Shown one piece after another: positions 38,701 through 49,029 of a stretch of 64,000 nucleotides of DNA; position 1 is the first letter of the stretch, and each line of letters starts with the position of its first letter. The notes under the pieces were generated by a model, which saw only the letters and a list, made by a program, of their open reading frames with translations, ran no database searches and had not been told where the DNA came from. The position numbers and the translations under genes are program-made. Source of the DNA: UBA5069 sp963773745 (GTDB lineage Bacteria; Chloroflexota; Anaerolineae; Caldilineales; Caldilineaceae); NCBI GenBank assembly GCA_963773745.1, contig CAVZCL010000004.1, positions 1 to 64,000 of the forward strand, given 5' to 3'.

Positions 38701-38757
38701 TCCATCGTGTTGTTCACGGTTTGCACGCTCAGCGCGCAAGCAAATCCAACCATGCAT
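35711..38757 (-). CDS. Giant secreted repeat protein 2, tandem paralogue, multiple frameshifts in 3' part
   Basis: About 1015 aa. ATG 38757 (MHGWICLRAER) aligns with MNGW of paralogue 1; the open frame further upstream is not supported. Signal peptide ends SASAA. Ten modules follow in the same order as in paralogue 1 (the eighth reads SLRGS in both, the tenth NSVLGN), then InlB-type repeats (SNFTGWGGACTGTGPCTVTM). From about 36250 to 35711 the frame changes several times, but FTGWGGAC, VPGGQIVVTDV, ASTASPAATYPYG, SGYLFSAWTG and the tail PVQIYLPTINK are all readable. Alignment to paralogue 1 shows a missing base near 35743 and two extra bases near 35818. Confidence 0.78.
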
Positions 38758-38771
38758 CAGAGGACTCCATT

Positions 38772-38787
38772 TCCGCGCATATGCGCG
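38772..38787. promoter_or_regulatory. Palindromic site upstream of paralogue 2
   Basis: cgcgcatatgcgcg sits just 5' of the start codon, in the same relative place as cgcgcgagcgcg upstream of paralogue 1. It could be a shared operator. The rest of 38758-39009 shows no gene. Confidence 0.3.
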
Positions 38788-39009
38788 CACATCGAGGGCG
38801 TGAATGTGTGGTGGGGGTTTGCAATGGGGGAAGCCGAAGCAGGATTGCAGGGCGGCATGGGATGCTGCCAAGTTGAGGGTGACGCCAGAATACGCCTGAG
38901 TGAATGCGCTGTCAACATCTCTTCCAACACACAACTGCTGTGCGCCAGCGCATAGATGCGGGGTGCAGGCGCTTGGCAATGGGCCCAGGCGCACGGTCGC
39001 ACCTGCATC

Positions 39010-39038
39010 TTGTTCCTTCCACTCCTGCCCGTTACAAT
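39010..39038 (+). promoter_or_regulatory. Candidate selC promoter
   Basis: -35 TTGTTC (39010-39015), 17-bp spacer, -10 TACAAT (39033-39038), about 42 bp before the tRNA 5' end. Confidence 0.5.
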
Positions 39039-39046
39039 GTGTGCTT

Positions 39047-39080
39047 CACGTATACTGTAGTGTCACGTATGCTGTAGTGT
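39047..39080 (+). repeat. 17-bp tandem duplication in the selC leader
   Basis: cacgtatactgtagtgt followed directly by cacgtatgctgtagtgt (one difference), ending at the base before the tRNA. The first copy includes TATACT, a possible second -10. Confidence 0.7.
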
Positions 39081-39176
<96 letters not shown>

Positions 39177-39262
39177 CTGATTCCTGCACGCGCCATACCC
39201 ACCATACCCGCCATATGCGCATGGCGCACTCAACAATCGCTTGACCACCGGAGCATCAGCTC

Positions 39263-39709
39263 ATGGAAATCTCCCTCTTTGAGGAAGGCGCATCGCTGCG
39301 CTTTGAGCGCATCGTCCTCTATCCCTATCCCGATCTCAAACGCGTCTGGACGCGCATCTGGCTCACTGCCGTGCTCGACGAAAGCCCCAACATCGAGCTG
39401 ACGATCTTCAATCCCGACGGCAGCGAGAATTGCAGCGTCTACATGATGGCCCACGCCGAGCGTCGCGCCGAGACGACGCTCCACATTCGCGACCACCAGC
39501 CGGGCGAGAGCTACCACGTGGTGGCCGAGTTGAGCCGCGGCGTCAACGAAACGCCCGAAATCATTGACCGCCAGGAATTTGAGATGCTGCTTGAGTTCCG
39601 CGACCCTGACCGCGGCGACCCGGGCTTTGGCATGGGCGTCGACTGGAGCGAGTTGCACGAGGATCGGGCGGACGAGCAGGGCGGCGCACCGGGGGACGAG
39701 ACCCATTGA
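39263..39709 (+). CDS. Conserved hypothetical protein
   Basis: 148 aa, acidic, no signal peptide or membrane segment. The sequence reads like a compact beta-sandwich (RFERIVLYPYPDLKRVWTR, NIELTIFNPDGSENCSVYMM, HVVAELSRG). It ends in an acidic tail. I do not recognise a named family. Its stop overlaps a TTG that may start the following S8 protease (TTGA), so the two genes are probably translated together. Confidence 0.75.
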   Translation: MEISLFEEGASLRFERIVLYPYPDLKRVWTRIWLTAVLDESPNIELTIFNPDGSENCSVYMMAHAERRAETTLHIRDHQPGESYHVVAELSRGVNETPEIIDRQEFEMLLEFRDPDRGDPGFGMGVDWSELHEDRADEQGGAPGDETH

Positions 39710-41640
39710 GCGCATGTCCGCTCTGCGGGGCAGCAACCGATCCGCGGACTTATGGCGCAGGCGCGCACCCTGCAGCCCGCCGTCGTACGCACCATCGCGC
39801 GCAAGCGCCCTGCCTGGCGCGCCGAACAGGGCATCTGCCCCGCGTGCGCACAGGAGGCGGCGGATGCCATTGCGCGCGGCCGCAGCGCCTTCTCGCTGCA
39901 CACGCGCACCGAGCCGCACACCACCTTTCCCTACTACCACCCCGATGAGGAGGCGCTGCTGGGGCTGCCCGAACGGCTGCCCGACGCCTTCACCTTCACC
40001 GGCGCGGGCGTCACGCTGGGCTTCCTCGACAGCGGTTACTATCCGCACCCCGACCTGATGTCCCTGCCCCTGCCCGCCGACGTGGCGTGGGAGCGCCTTT
40101 CGCCGTTGCAGTGGCGCAAGCAGCTTGAGGCCACCGGCCCGCGCCTTGCCAACTATGTGGACCTGACCAACGGTCACCACGCGCAGGGGCTTGCCCTTGC
40201 GAGCCTGTGGGACGGCGCGGGCGTCTCCTGGCACGGCGAGATGACCACGGCGATTGCCGCCGGCAACGGTGCGATGAGCGGCGGGCGCTACCGCGGCTTT
40301 GCGCCGGATGCACGCGTCCTCGCAATCAAGGTCGGTCGGGGCGACGGGCGCATTCCCGAGGCGGACATTTTGGGTGGGATGCAGTGGCTGCTTGAGGGCG
40401 ATCGCTGGGAAGCGCTGGGTGTCCGCGTCCTCAACGTTAGCATTGGCGGTGATTTTGACGAGCCGTGGCAGCACAATGCAGTCTGCCTGGCGGCCGAGGC
40501 GCTGAGTGAGCGGGGCGTGCTGGTGGTGGCCGCCGCGGGCAACCGTGCCGCCGAAATGCTGGTGGCCCCCGCGCAGGCGCCTTCGGTGCTCACCATTGGC
40601 GGCATTGACGACGGCAACCGCCCGTTTACACCCGCACGTGCGCAGAGCGCGCATGATGGCCTGACGCTCTATCACCACAATTTCGGCGTGGTGCGCAGCG
40701 CGCAGGGCCGCCGCTACAAGCCCGATCTGCTCGCCCCCGCGGCGTGGATTCCCGGCCCCATTCTGCCCGTCAGCCCTATCCTGCCGCGAGGCCTATGCGA
40801 TTGACCGCCTGCGCCGCACGCTGCGCGATAACAGCGGCGACGAAATCGGCACGCCCGATCCCCTTGTGGCCCACTGGCAGCGGGTGCTGGAGGCGGGCCA
40901 GCAGCCGACACGTGGCGACGGATGCCGACGGACTCATGGGTGAAGAAGCCACGACCGGCGAATGGATGGGTGAGGTGTGGCAGGCCGTGCGCAAACGCAT
41001 GAACGCACACAAGTGGGCGCACGCCGCCTACCAGCATGTGGATGGCACAAGTGTCGCTGCGGCGGTTGTCTCCTCGGTGACGACGCAAATGGTGCAGGCC
41101 AACCCGAGACTGACGCAGGCGTCGCTGCGCGCGCTGTTGACGAGCAGTGCGCTGCCGCTGCCCCATCTGCCCGCCGAGAAGCAGGGTGCGGGCCTGCTTC
41201 AGCCGGCTGCCGCTGTGGCAGCGGCGCTGCGTGCGCCGGGCGGCCCGCTTGTGGGCTTTCCCCACAGCGGCAGCGTTCTCTCCGAAATCGAGTTGCGCAA
41301 AGTGGGCGAAGGGGTTACATTTCTCACGTTGCCCGCAGGCTCAGCGGGATCAATGGGACAGCTACGCCCTGTTTACTTCGGCCTCTACGCCCCTGCTGCG
41401 CACCACGTCGCGCTCACAGGGGCATGGGACAACTGGCAGGCGCTGCAGCCGCTGCAACGGACGGGGCGCGGCTGGTGGCACGGCGTGCTGCCCCTGCCCG
41501 CCGGCGCGTACACCTATCGCTTTTGGGTGCAGAGCGACGACGGCGCGCCACGCTGGCTGCCCGATCCCGAATCCACCCACCGCGTTGAGAGCGGCTATGC
41601 CATGCCGCACAGTGTTGTGACAGTCAAGAATCATTGGTAA
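39706..41640 (+). CDS. S8 subtilisin-like protease with zinc ribbon and glycogen-binding-like C-domain, frameshifted
   Basis: About 640 aa over several frames. A CPLCG pair (from 39715) plus GICPAC (near 39835) forms a Cys4 ribbon; a base change near 39765 separates it from the main frame, which otherwise starts at ATG 39752. The catalytic triad is complete: Asp in LGFLDSGYYPHPD, His in SWHGEMTTAIAAG, Ser in HVDGTSVAAAVVS. Frame breaks at about 40788 and 40905-40920 bracket a third-frame piece (EAYAIDRLRRTLRDNSGDE). The last 100 residues (VYFGLYAPAAHHVALTG, GVLPLPAGAYTYRFWV) match an AMPK/CBM48-type E-set domain, an odd fusion for a protease. There is no signal peptide. Confidence 0.82.
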
Positions 41641-41752
41641 ATGGTCATTGGTAATCGGCGGCGCTCTCGAGGGTGCCGAGCGACTTACCATTTGCCACCT
41701 GCCACTTATCATTTACCGTTTACCACTTGCCGTTTACCACTTACCAGCATCA
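41634..41752. repeat. TTACC word-repeat hairpin
   Basis: tggtaaatggtcattggtaa on the left faces ttaccatttgcc, ttatcatttaccg and ttaccacttgccg words on the right. It is the same family as at 18012-18118. Confidence 0.6.
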
Positions 41753-41779
41753 GCCGCCCACCCACCAACCCCGAGCGCC

Positions 41780-42499
<720 letters not shown>

Positions 42500-42695
42500 G
42501 AAGAGGTTCAGGGTTTAAAGGTTGAAGGTTCGTGCCGGGGGCGTGTCTGCGCCGAGACGAATCTGCAACCCTGCAACCCTGCTCCTTGTTTCCGCACAAC
42601 TGGTTTGTCTCGCTCAGACGCTTCCGCCCGCACGAAGCCTGAAAGCTTGAACCGTTAAACCCTTAATCCCTTAAACCGCTTAACTCGGGGGCGCC
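42500..42695. other. Intergenic word repeats
   Basis: Contains gggtttaaaggttgaaggtt (left) and cgttaaacccttaatccctt (right), an imperfect inverted word repeat. No gene is seen. Confidence 0.5.
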
Positions 42696-43622
<927 letters not shown>

Positions 43623-43630
43623 CAGCAACA

Positions 43631-43690
43631 GCTTCAACGCAAAGGTGCAAAGGGAGCAAAGGAACGCAAAGAACAGCAAAGAAGGGCCAG
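43631..43690. repeat. Half copy of AACGCAAAGG element
   Basis: Only the left arm is well preserved (cttcaacgcaaaggtgcaaag onward). The expected pyrimidine-rich right arm is missing; a weak ctttttccgcagtttctgcg trace lies near 43778-43797. Confidence 0.6.
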
Positions 43691-43819
43691 GAAACTGGAT
43701 TGCGTAGATATTCGACTCCAACACTGAGTTGATGGCCTTTTTCACCAAACCGGCTTTTCCTTCCTGTTGTTCCCGCTTTTTCCGCAGTTTCTGCGTACTC
43801 GAATTTGTTTGGAGAAATC

Positions 43820-44923
43820 ATGGCTGACATTGCCCTGACGTCACTCGTCGCCTGCGCCGGTTGAGCCTCCAAGCTCCAGGCTGGAGCGCTGTCGCAGGTC
43901 GTGCGACACCTGGCTGATTTCTTCCCGGTCTCTGCTTTCCCCAATGTGCTGGTGGGGCTGGGCGAACCGGACGACGCTGCCGTCGTCCGGCTGGACGACG
44001 CGCGCGCCATCATTTCCACCACCGACTTCTTCACCCCCGTGGTGGACGACCCCTGGACCTTCGGCGCCATCGCCGCTGTCAATGCCATGAGCGACGTATA
44101 CGCCATGGGGGGCGAGGTGCTCTTCGCGCTCAACATTGCCGGCTTCCCCGACAGTGTGGATTTCGACGTCATTACGCAGGTCTTCGCAGGCGCCGCCGCC
44201 AAGATGCGTGAGGTGGGCGCAGCGATTGCCGGTGGCCACACCGTCAACAACCCCGAGCCCTTCTTTGGCCTCAGCGTTACCGGGCTGATTCATCCCGACC
44301 AGATTATGCGCAAGGGGGGCGCGCACGTGGGCGACCGTCTCTTCCTCACCAAGCCGCTGGGCACGGGCATCATCACGACGGCAGCCAAGGCGGCCGGGCC
44401 GAGCGAGAGCGCCGAGAGCCGCGCCGCGCGCCATGCCGCCGGCAAGGTGGACCTGGACCCGCTGCACTTTGACGCGGCGGTGCTCTCCATGCTGCGCTTC
44501 AACCGCGCGGCGGCACAGGCCGCGTTGCTCTGCGGCGTGCGCAGCGCCACCGACATCACCGGTTTCGGGCTGCTGGGCCACGCGAGCGAGATGCTGGGCC
44601 ACCAGAAGGAGGCCAGGGTTGGCTTCCGCATTGTGGCCGCCGATGTGCCCATGCTGCCCGGGCTGCCCGCCTATGTAGCATCGGGCTATATTACGCGCGG
44701 CACCACGCGCAACCCCGAGTATTATGGCCACCTGGTGCGCTTTGGTGACAGCGTCACCGCCGACCAGCGCGCCGTGCTCTGGGAGGTGGAGACGAGCGGC
44801 GGCCTGCTGCTGGCCGTGCCCGCCGCGCAGGCGCAGCGCTTTGTGGACGAATGCGCCGCCCGCGACCAGCAGGCGTGGGAGATTGGCGAAGTGGTGGCGG
44901 GCGAGGGGATTGCGGTCGAATAG
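43820..44923 (+). CDS. selD: Selenide, water dikinase SelD with in-frame selenocysteine codon
   Basis: Makes selenophosphate from selenide and ATP. The full gene starts at ATG 43820 (GGAGAAATC upstream) and has 367 residues with one read-through TGA at 43862-43864. The N-terminus reads LTSLVACAG-Sec-ASKLQAGALSQV: Sec15 replaces the redox Cys of E. coli SelD and is followed by the catalytic lysine at position 18. Downstream, DDAAVVRLDD, STTDFFTPVVDDPWTFGAIA, NAMSDVYAMGG, AGGHTVNNPEP and TDITGFGLLGHASEM are all canonical. Calling the gene from the next start (43901) loses the active site. Confidence 0.95.
43862..43890 (+). promoter_or_regulatory. Sec UGA and candidate bacterial SECIS hairpin
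   Basis: The TGA at 43862 is followed by a stem gctcc (43873-43877), loop aggct, stem ggagc (43883-43887). The position just after the UGA and the loop G residues suit a bacterial SelB-binding SECIS. Confidence 0.65.
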
Positions 44924-44928
44924 TAGCC

Positions 44929-45070
44929 ACAACACCCGACGCAAAGGCGCAAAGACGCAAAGAAATCGCAAAGAAAAGCAACAAGGAAGAACAACAGTCA
45001 ATGTTGTTCTTCCTTGCCTTTGCTTTTCTTTGCGATTTCTTTGCGTCTTTGCGCCTTTGCGTCGGGTTGT
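44929..45070. repeat. AACGCAAAGG-family palindrome (CCGACGCAAAGG variant)
   Basis: A nearly perfect hairpin: left acacccgacgcaaaggcgc, right gcgcctttgcgtcgggttgt, short loop. It follows the selD stop and abuts, and apparently truncates, the IS630 transposase remnant. Confidence 0.85.
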
Positions 45071-45590
45071 TAGTTGGGATAGCATCTCCTCAACCAGAAA
45101 GCGCAACTCCTCAGCGAAGTCCAGTGCGGTGCGCCGCTCGGTCACGTGCACCGTGCGCTTGCCCGTCAAAGGCTCGACGGCCAGGAAGAGGTTGCAGACA
45201 CCCTGGCGAGCATACTCGTAGTCCTGTCGTTTGGCATGACCTGGTTTCATGGGCAGCGTGCCGTGCGGTGTTGTGTGCAGCTCCTTGCTGATTTCGTCCA
45301 GACAGACCAGCGGACGTGTCGCGTCGTAGGGACGGGCATAGACGTCGAGCACATCCTCCATCTTGGCGACGTACTGCGCTGAAGGCTTGCCGATGCACCA
45401 GCTCTTCACCTGCTGCGGCTTGAGTTCGTTTTTTTGAGTAGCTCACCAACTGTCACATGGCTGATGGACTCGACGTAGCCCAGTTCAATCATCTGGTCGG
45501 CGAGCAGAGCGCAGCGTCCAGCGCACATGGCCCTGCGGGCGGCTGGCTGCAAGCGAGCATCGTGAGGTGCGCTTCGTCCTCGCGAGCGTC
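45071..45590 (-). mobile_element. IS630-family transposase remnant
   Basis: Internal part of an IS630-type transposase in two frames. RWTLRLLADQMIELGYVESI and HVTVGELLKKNELKP (helix-turn-helix end) lie at 45540-45430, then KSWCIGKPSAQYVAKMEDVL, YDATRPLVCLDE (first catalytic Asp of the DDE set) and RTVHVTERRTALDFAEELRFL. Both termini are missing; the sequence stops at the palindrome at 45070. The inactive fragment lies between selD and glnA. Confidence 0.82.
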
Positions 45591-45593
45591 ACC

Positions 45594-46940
45594 CTAGTAG
45601 AGCGTCAAGTACCGGTCCAGCTCCCACTGCGTGACGTACATGCGGTAGTCGTTCCACTCCTGTGTCTTGGCCTCAATGTAGCGGTCGAAGACATGCTGGC
45701 CCAGCGCAGCCCGAATGACCTCATCCTTCTGCAGCTCCTCCATGGCTTCGCCCAGGTCGCCCGGCAGCGTGTCCAGCCCGGCGCGCATGCCATCCACGTG
45801 GTAGAGGTCCTCCTCGGCAGGGGTGGGCGGAGCCATGCGCTTCTCAATGCCTTCAAGCCCGGCCGCCAGCATGGCGGCGAAGGCGAGGTAGGGATTGGCG
45901 CTGGGGTCGGGGCAGCGCAGTTCGACGCGTGAACTGCGTTTGCGTCCCTGGCTAATGCGTGGAATGCGGATAAGCGCGCTGCGGTTGGTGCGCCCCCACG
46001 ATATGTACACGGGCGCTTCGTAGCCAGGGACAAGGCGCTTGTAGCTGTTGACCAGCGGTGCAATGATGCCTGTCATCGCCTTGGCGTGGGCCAGCTGCCC
46101 GGCAATGAAGCTGAGCGCCATGCTGCTGAGCCCATACTCATTGTCGGCGTCATACATCATCGTCTCGCCCGAATGAATGTCCCACAGGCTCTGGTGCACG
46201 TGCATGCCCGAGCCACTGATGCCTGCAATGGGCTTGGGCATGAAGGTGCAGTGCAGCCCATTCTTCTGCGCCACCCCCTTCACAGTCAACCGAAAGGTGA
46301 TTGTGTTGTCGGCCTGGCGCAGTGCCTTGTCATAGCGGAAATCAATCTCGCTCTGCCCGATCGCCACCTCGTGGTGTGAAGCCTCCACGGTGATGCCCAT
46401 GGCTTGGAGCGCGTCCACCATCTGGCGACGCACGTTGTGGGCCAGGTCGGTGCTCACATCAAAGTAGCCCGCATGGTCGTGCGGCTGCAGCGGCTGAATG
46501 TCGCCGTTTGGGTGGCGCTTGAAGAGAAAGAATTCGAGTTCCGGCCCCACCTGATAGTCGAGCCCCATGTCGGCCGCGCGCTTGAGCTGGCGCTTGAGGA
46601 CGTAGCGCGGGTCGCCCTCAAAGGGCACCCCCTCGGGCGTATAGACATCACAGATGACGCGCGCCGTCGAGAGGTCCATCTCCCACGGAATCACCATGAA
46701 GGTGTTCAGATCGGGCACAAGGTACATGTCCGATTCGGCAATGCGGGCAAAGCCCTCGACTGACGAGCCGTCAAACCAGATACCGTGCTGGGTGGCAGTC
46801 TCCCAGTGGCCAATGGGAATGGTGATGTGCTTGGCAATTCCCACGATGTCGGAGAATTGCAGGCGGATGAAGCGGATGTCATTGCGCCGGATCAGATCAT
46901 CGACGCGCTGGAGTTGCTCGGGCGTATGGTGTGCAGACAT
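45594..46940 (-). CDS. glnA: Glutamine synthetase, type I
   Basis: 448 aa from the ATG at 46940 (AGGAGGG about 9 nt upstream). ATP-dependent synthesis of glutamine from glutamate and ammonia. The GS signatures are present: beta-grasp GIWFDGSSVEGF, metal ligands GPELEFFLF and HHEVAIGQSEIDF, KPIAGISGSGMHVHQSL (ATP region), NSYKRLVPGYEAPV (glutamate flap) and RVELRCPDPSANPYLAF. The length fits the shorter GSI-alpha type; the adenylylation-site loop of GSI-beta is not evident. It is intact, unlike the GS immediately upstream. Confidence 0.95.
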   Translation of the reverse strand: MSAHHTPEQLQRVDDLIRRNDIRFIRLQFSDIVGIAKHITIPIGHWETATQHGIWFDGSSVEGFARIAESDMYLVPDLNTFMVIPWEMDLSTARVICDVYTPEGVPFEGDPRYVLKRQLKRAADMGLDYQVGPELEFFLFKRHPNGDIQPLQPHDHAGYFDVSTDLAHNVRRQMVDALQAMGITVEASHHEVAIGQSEIDFRYDKALRQADNTITFRLTVKGVAQKNGLHCTFMPKPIAGISGSGMHVHQSLWDIHSGETMMYDADNEYGLSSMALSFIAGQLAHAKAMTGIIAPLVNSYKRLVPGYEAPVYISWGRTNRSALIRIPRISQGRKRSSRVELRCPDPSANPYLAFAAMLAAGLEGIEKRMAPPTPAEEDLYHVDGMRAGLDTLPGDLGEAMEELQKDEVIRAALGQHVFDRYIEAKTQEWNDYRMYVTQWELDRYLTLY

Positions 46941-47097
46941 GGGCGAAACGCCCTCCTGACGGTGGGGAGAGATCGAGTTGGTCTCTGGCGGGGCGTGGGT
47001 TGTAGTCGCGATCCGAGCCCATTGTAGCATCACCTCAGGGGGCGACAAAGCATGGTTGAGATGAGGAGCGCACTTCTCTTTGGCGGCGCGCCACGTT

Positions 47098-47185
47098 GAG
47101 ATTGACTGAAAATTGAGTATTGACAATTGAAAATGGCGCGCCCTGGCAACCCACTCTTCAATCATCAATACTCAATTTTCTTCGT
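47098..47185. repeat. TTGAAAATTGAGTATT word-repeat hairpin
   Basis: tgaaaattgagtattgacaa faces ttcaatcatcaatactcaat around a GC-rich loop, between the two glutamine synthetase genes. Confidence 0.65.
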
Positions 47186-47223
47186 CCTATGCGTCACAGC
47201 AAAGCAGAGCGTATTTGGCAGGG

Positions 47224-48629
47224 CTAAATGCCGTAGTACATGACAAATTCATGCGGGTGCGGGCGCAGACGCACGGCGTCCACGTCGGCAATGCGCTTGG
47301 TGGCAATGTAGGTCTCGATCAGGTCGGCCGTAAAGACGCCACCCTCGAGCAGATAGGCGTGGTCGCCTTCCAGCGCGTTGAGCACTTCGGTGAGTGAACC
47401 TTTGACGGTGGGGCGGGTGCTGTGCTCGAAGAGGTCGGTCTCCGCCGGCTCGCCCGGGTCAATCTTGTTCTTGATGCCGTCAAGGCCCGCCATCATTACC
47501 GCAGTGAAGGCAAGGTAGGGGTTGGCCGACTGGGTCGGGGCAGCGGAACTCAACGCGCTTGGCCTTGGGCGACTGCGAGTAGACCGGAATGCGGCAGGCG
47601 GCCGAGCGGTTGCGTGCCGAGTAGGCCACATTCACGGGCGCTTCGTAGCCGGGCACAAGGCGGCGGTAGGAGTTGGTTGTGGGCGCGCAGATGGCCAGCA
47701 GCGAATCGATGTGCGACGAGGATGCCGCCGATGAAGTGCAGCGCCATTTCGCTCAGCCCGGCGTACTTATCACCGGCGAAGAGGGGCTTGTTGCCCTTCC
47801 ACAGGCTCATGTGCGTGTGCATGCCCGAGCCGTTGTCCTCAAAAATGGGCTTGGGCATAAAGGTGGCCGACTTGCCGTTCTTCTTGGCCACGTTCTTCAC
47901 AATGTACTTGTACATCTGCATATAGTCGGCCATCTGCACCAGCGGGCTAAAGCGAATGTCGATCTCGCACTGGCCTGCGGTGGCGACTTCGTGGTGATGC
48001 ACCTCAATCGGAATGCCCGCGTCGAGCATGGTGCGCACCATTTCGCTGCGCAGATCCTGCAGCGTGTCAAAGGGTGAAACCGGGAAATAGCCGCCCTTCC
48101 AGTTGACGGTGTGGCCCAGGCCCGTGTCGCCCGAACGCCACGGCCCTTCTGCGCTGTCCACTGCGTAGGAGGAGAAGTAGCGGCCCGTCTCGTAGGAGAC
48201 GCTGTCGAAGACAAAGAACTCGGCTTCGGGGCCCACATAGACCGTGTCGGCAATCCCTGTGGACTTCAGATATTCGATGGCTTTTTTGGCAACCTGGCGC
48301 GGGTCACGGCTGAAGGGCTCCAGCGTCAGCGGCTCGTAGATGTCGCAGACCATGCTCAGGGTCGGAGCGGCGCAGGCCGGATCAATAAAGGCGCTGGTTG
48401 GGTCGGGCATCATCACCATGTCGCTGGCTTCAATCGTCTTGAAGCCGCGGATGGAGGAGCCGTCAAAGCCAAGCCCTTCCTTCATTGTGTCTTCGCCAAA
48501 GTGTTCAACGGGCAAGCTGAAGTGATGCCACTGGCCGTAGAGGTCGGTAAACTTCACATCAACGAACTGGATGTTGTTTTTGGAGATGGCCTCCATGACG
48601 TCCTTGGCGGTATTGGTGCCGAGAGCCAT
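47224..48629 (-). CDS. glnA: Second type I glutamine synthetase, frameshifted
   Basis: ATG 48629 with GAGGAG upstream. About 468 aa after correction, closer to the classical bacterial GSI. Motifs: FDGSSIRGF, VGPEAEFFVFD, HHHEVATAGQCEIDIRF, KPIFEDNGSGMHTHMSLWK. At about 47713-47717 one extra base breaks the frame; the next frame reads HIDSLLAICAPTTNSYRRLV and PGYEAPVNVAYSARNRSAACR to VEFRCPDP. A missing C at about 47535-47540 shifts again into SANPYLAFTAVMMAGLDGI and the end HPHEFVMYYGI. All catalytic blocks survive in some frame, so sequencing error is likely. It is transcribed in the same direction as the 45594 paralogue. Confidence 0.88.
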
Positions 48630-49029
48630 ACAATCTACTCCTCATCTGTGAAAACTGTTTTGGGGAATGCAGTGTGCGAAAACGGGAATGCGTTCACTCG
48701 ATTGCGTGACTGCCGCAAGCAGATGTGCGTATTAAACAAATGGTAGGGATAGAGGGCGCAGCAAGCCGCGCACAGCCGCCCAAGGCAAGAGTGTACCGAA
48801 TTCCAGCACGCGTAACCAGCGCGAATCCCCACAAGCTTTGTGCATGGGGCATTGTGCAGGATGCACAGGAGAAGCAAAATTGAAGGCAAAATTGAAGACT
48901 GATTATTGACGATTGACACGCTGCCCGCCTGTTGCGTCGCCACACTCTTCAATACGCAATTGTCAATTTTGCTTTGCTCGTCACTGCGCTAAACTGTTCC
49001 CACTTGCATTCCATCCATCCGGAGCCACC
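48630..49029. other. Intergenic region with word-repeat hairpin
   Basis: Between divergent glnA and the molybdopterin oxidoreductase. 48877-48975 holds gaaggcaaaattgaagac words facing ttcaatacgcaattgtcaat. No gene is supported; promoter elements are not clear. Confidence 0.5.

Noticed and set aside
43841..45409. 522-codon minus-strand ORF covering selD antisense
   Set aside because: Only its upstream third is real (IS630 remnant); the rest is the shadow of selD and the palindrome in a GC-rich frame.
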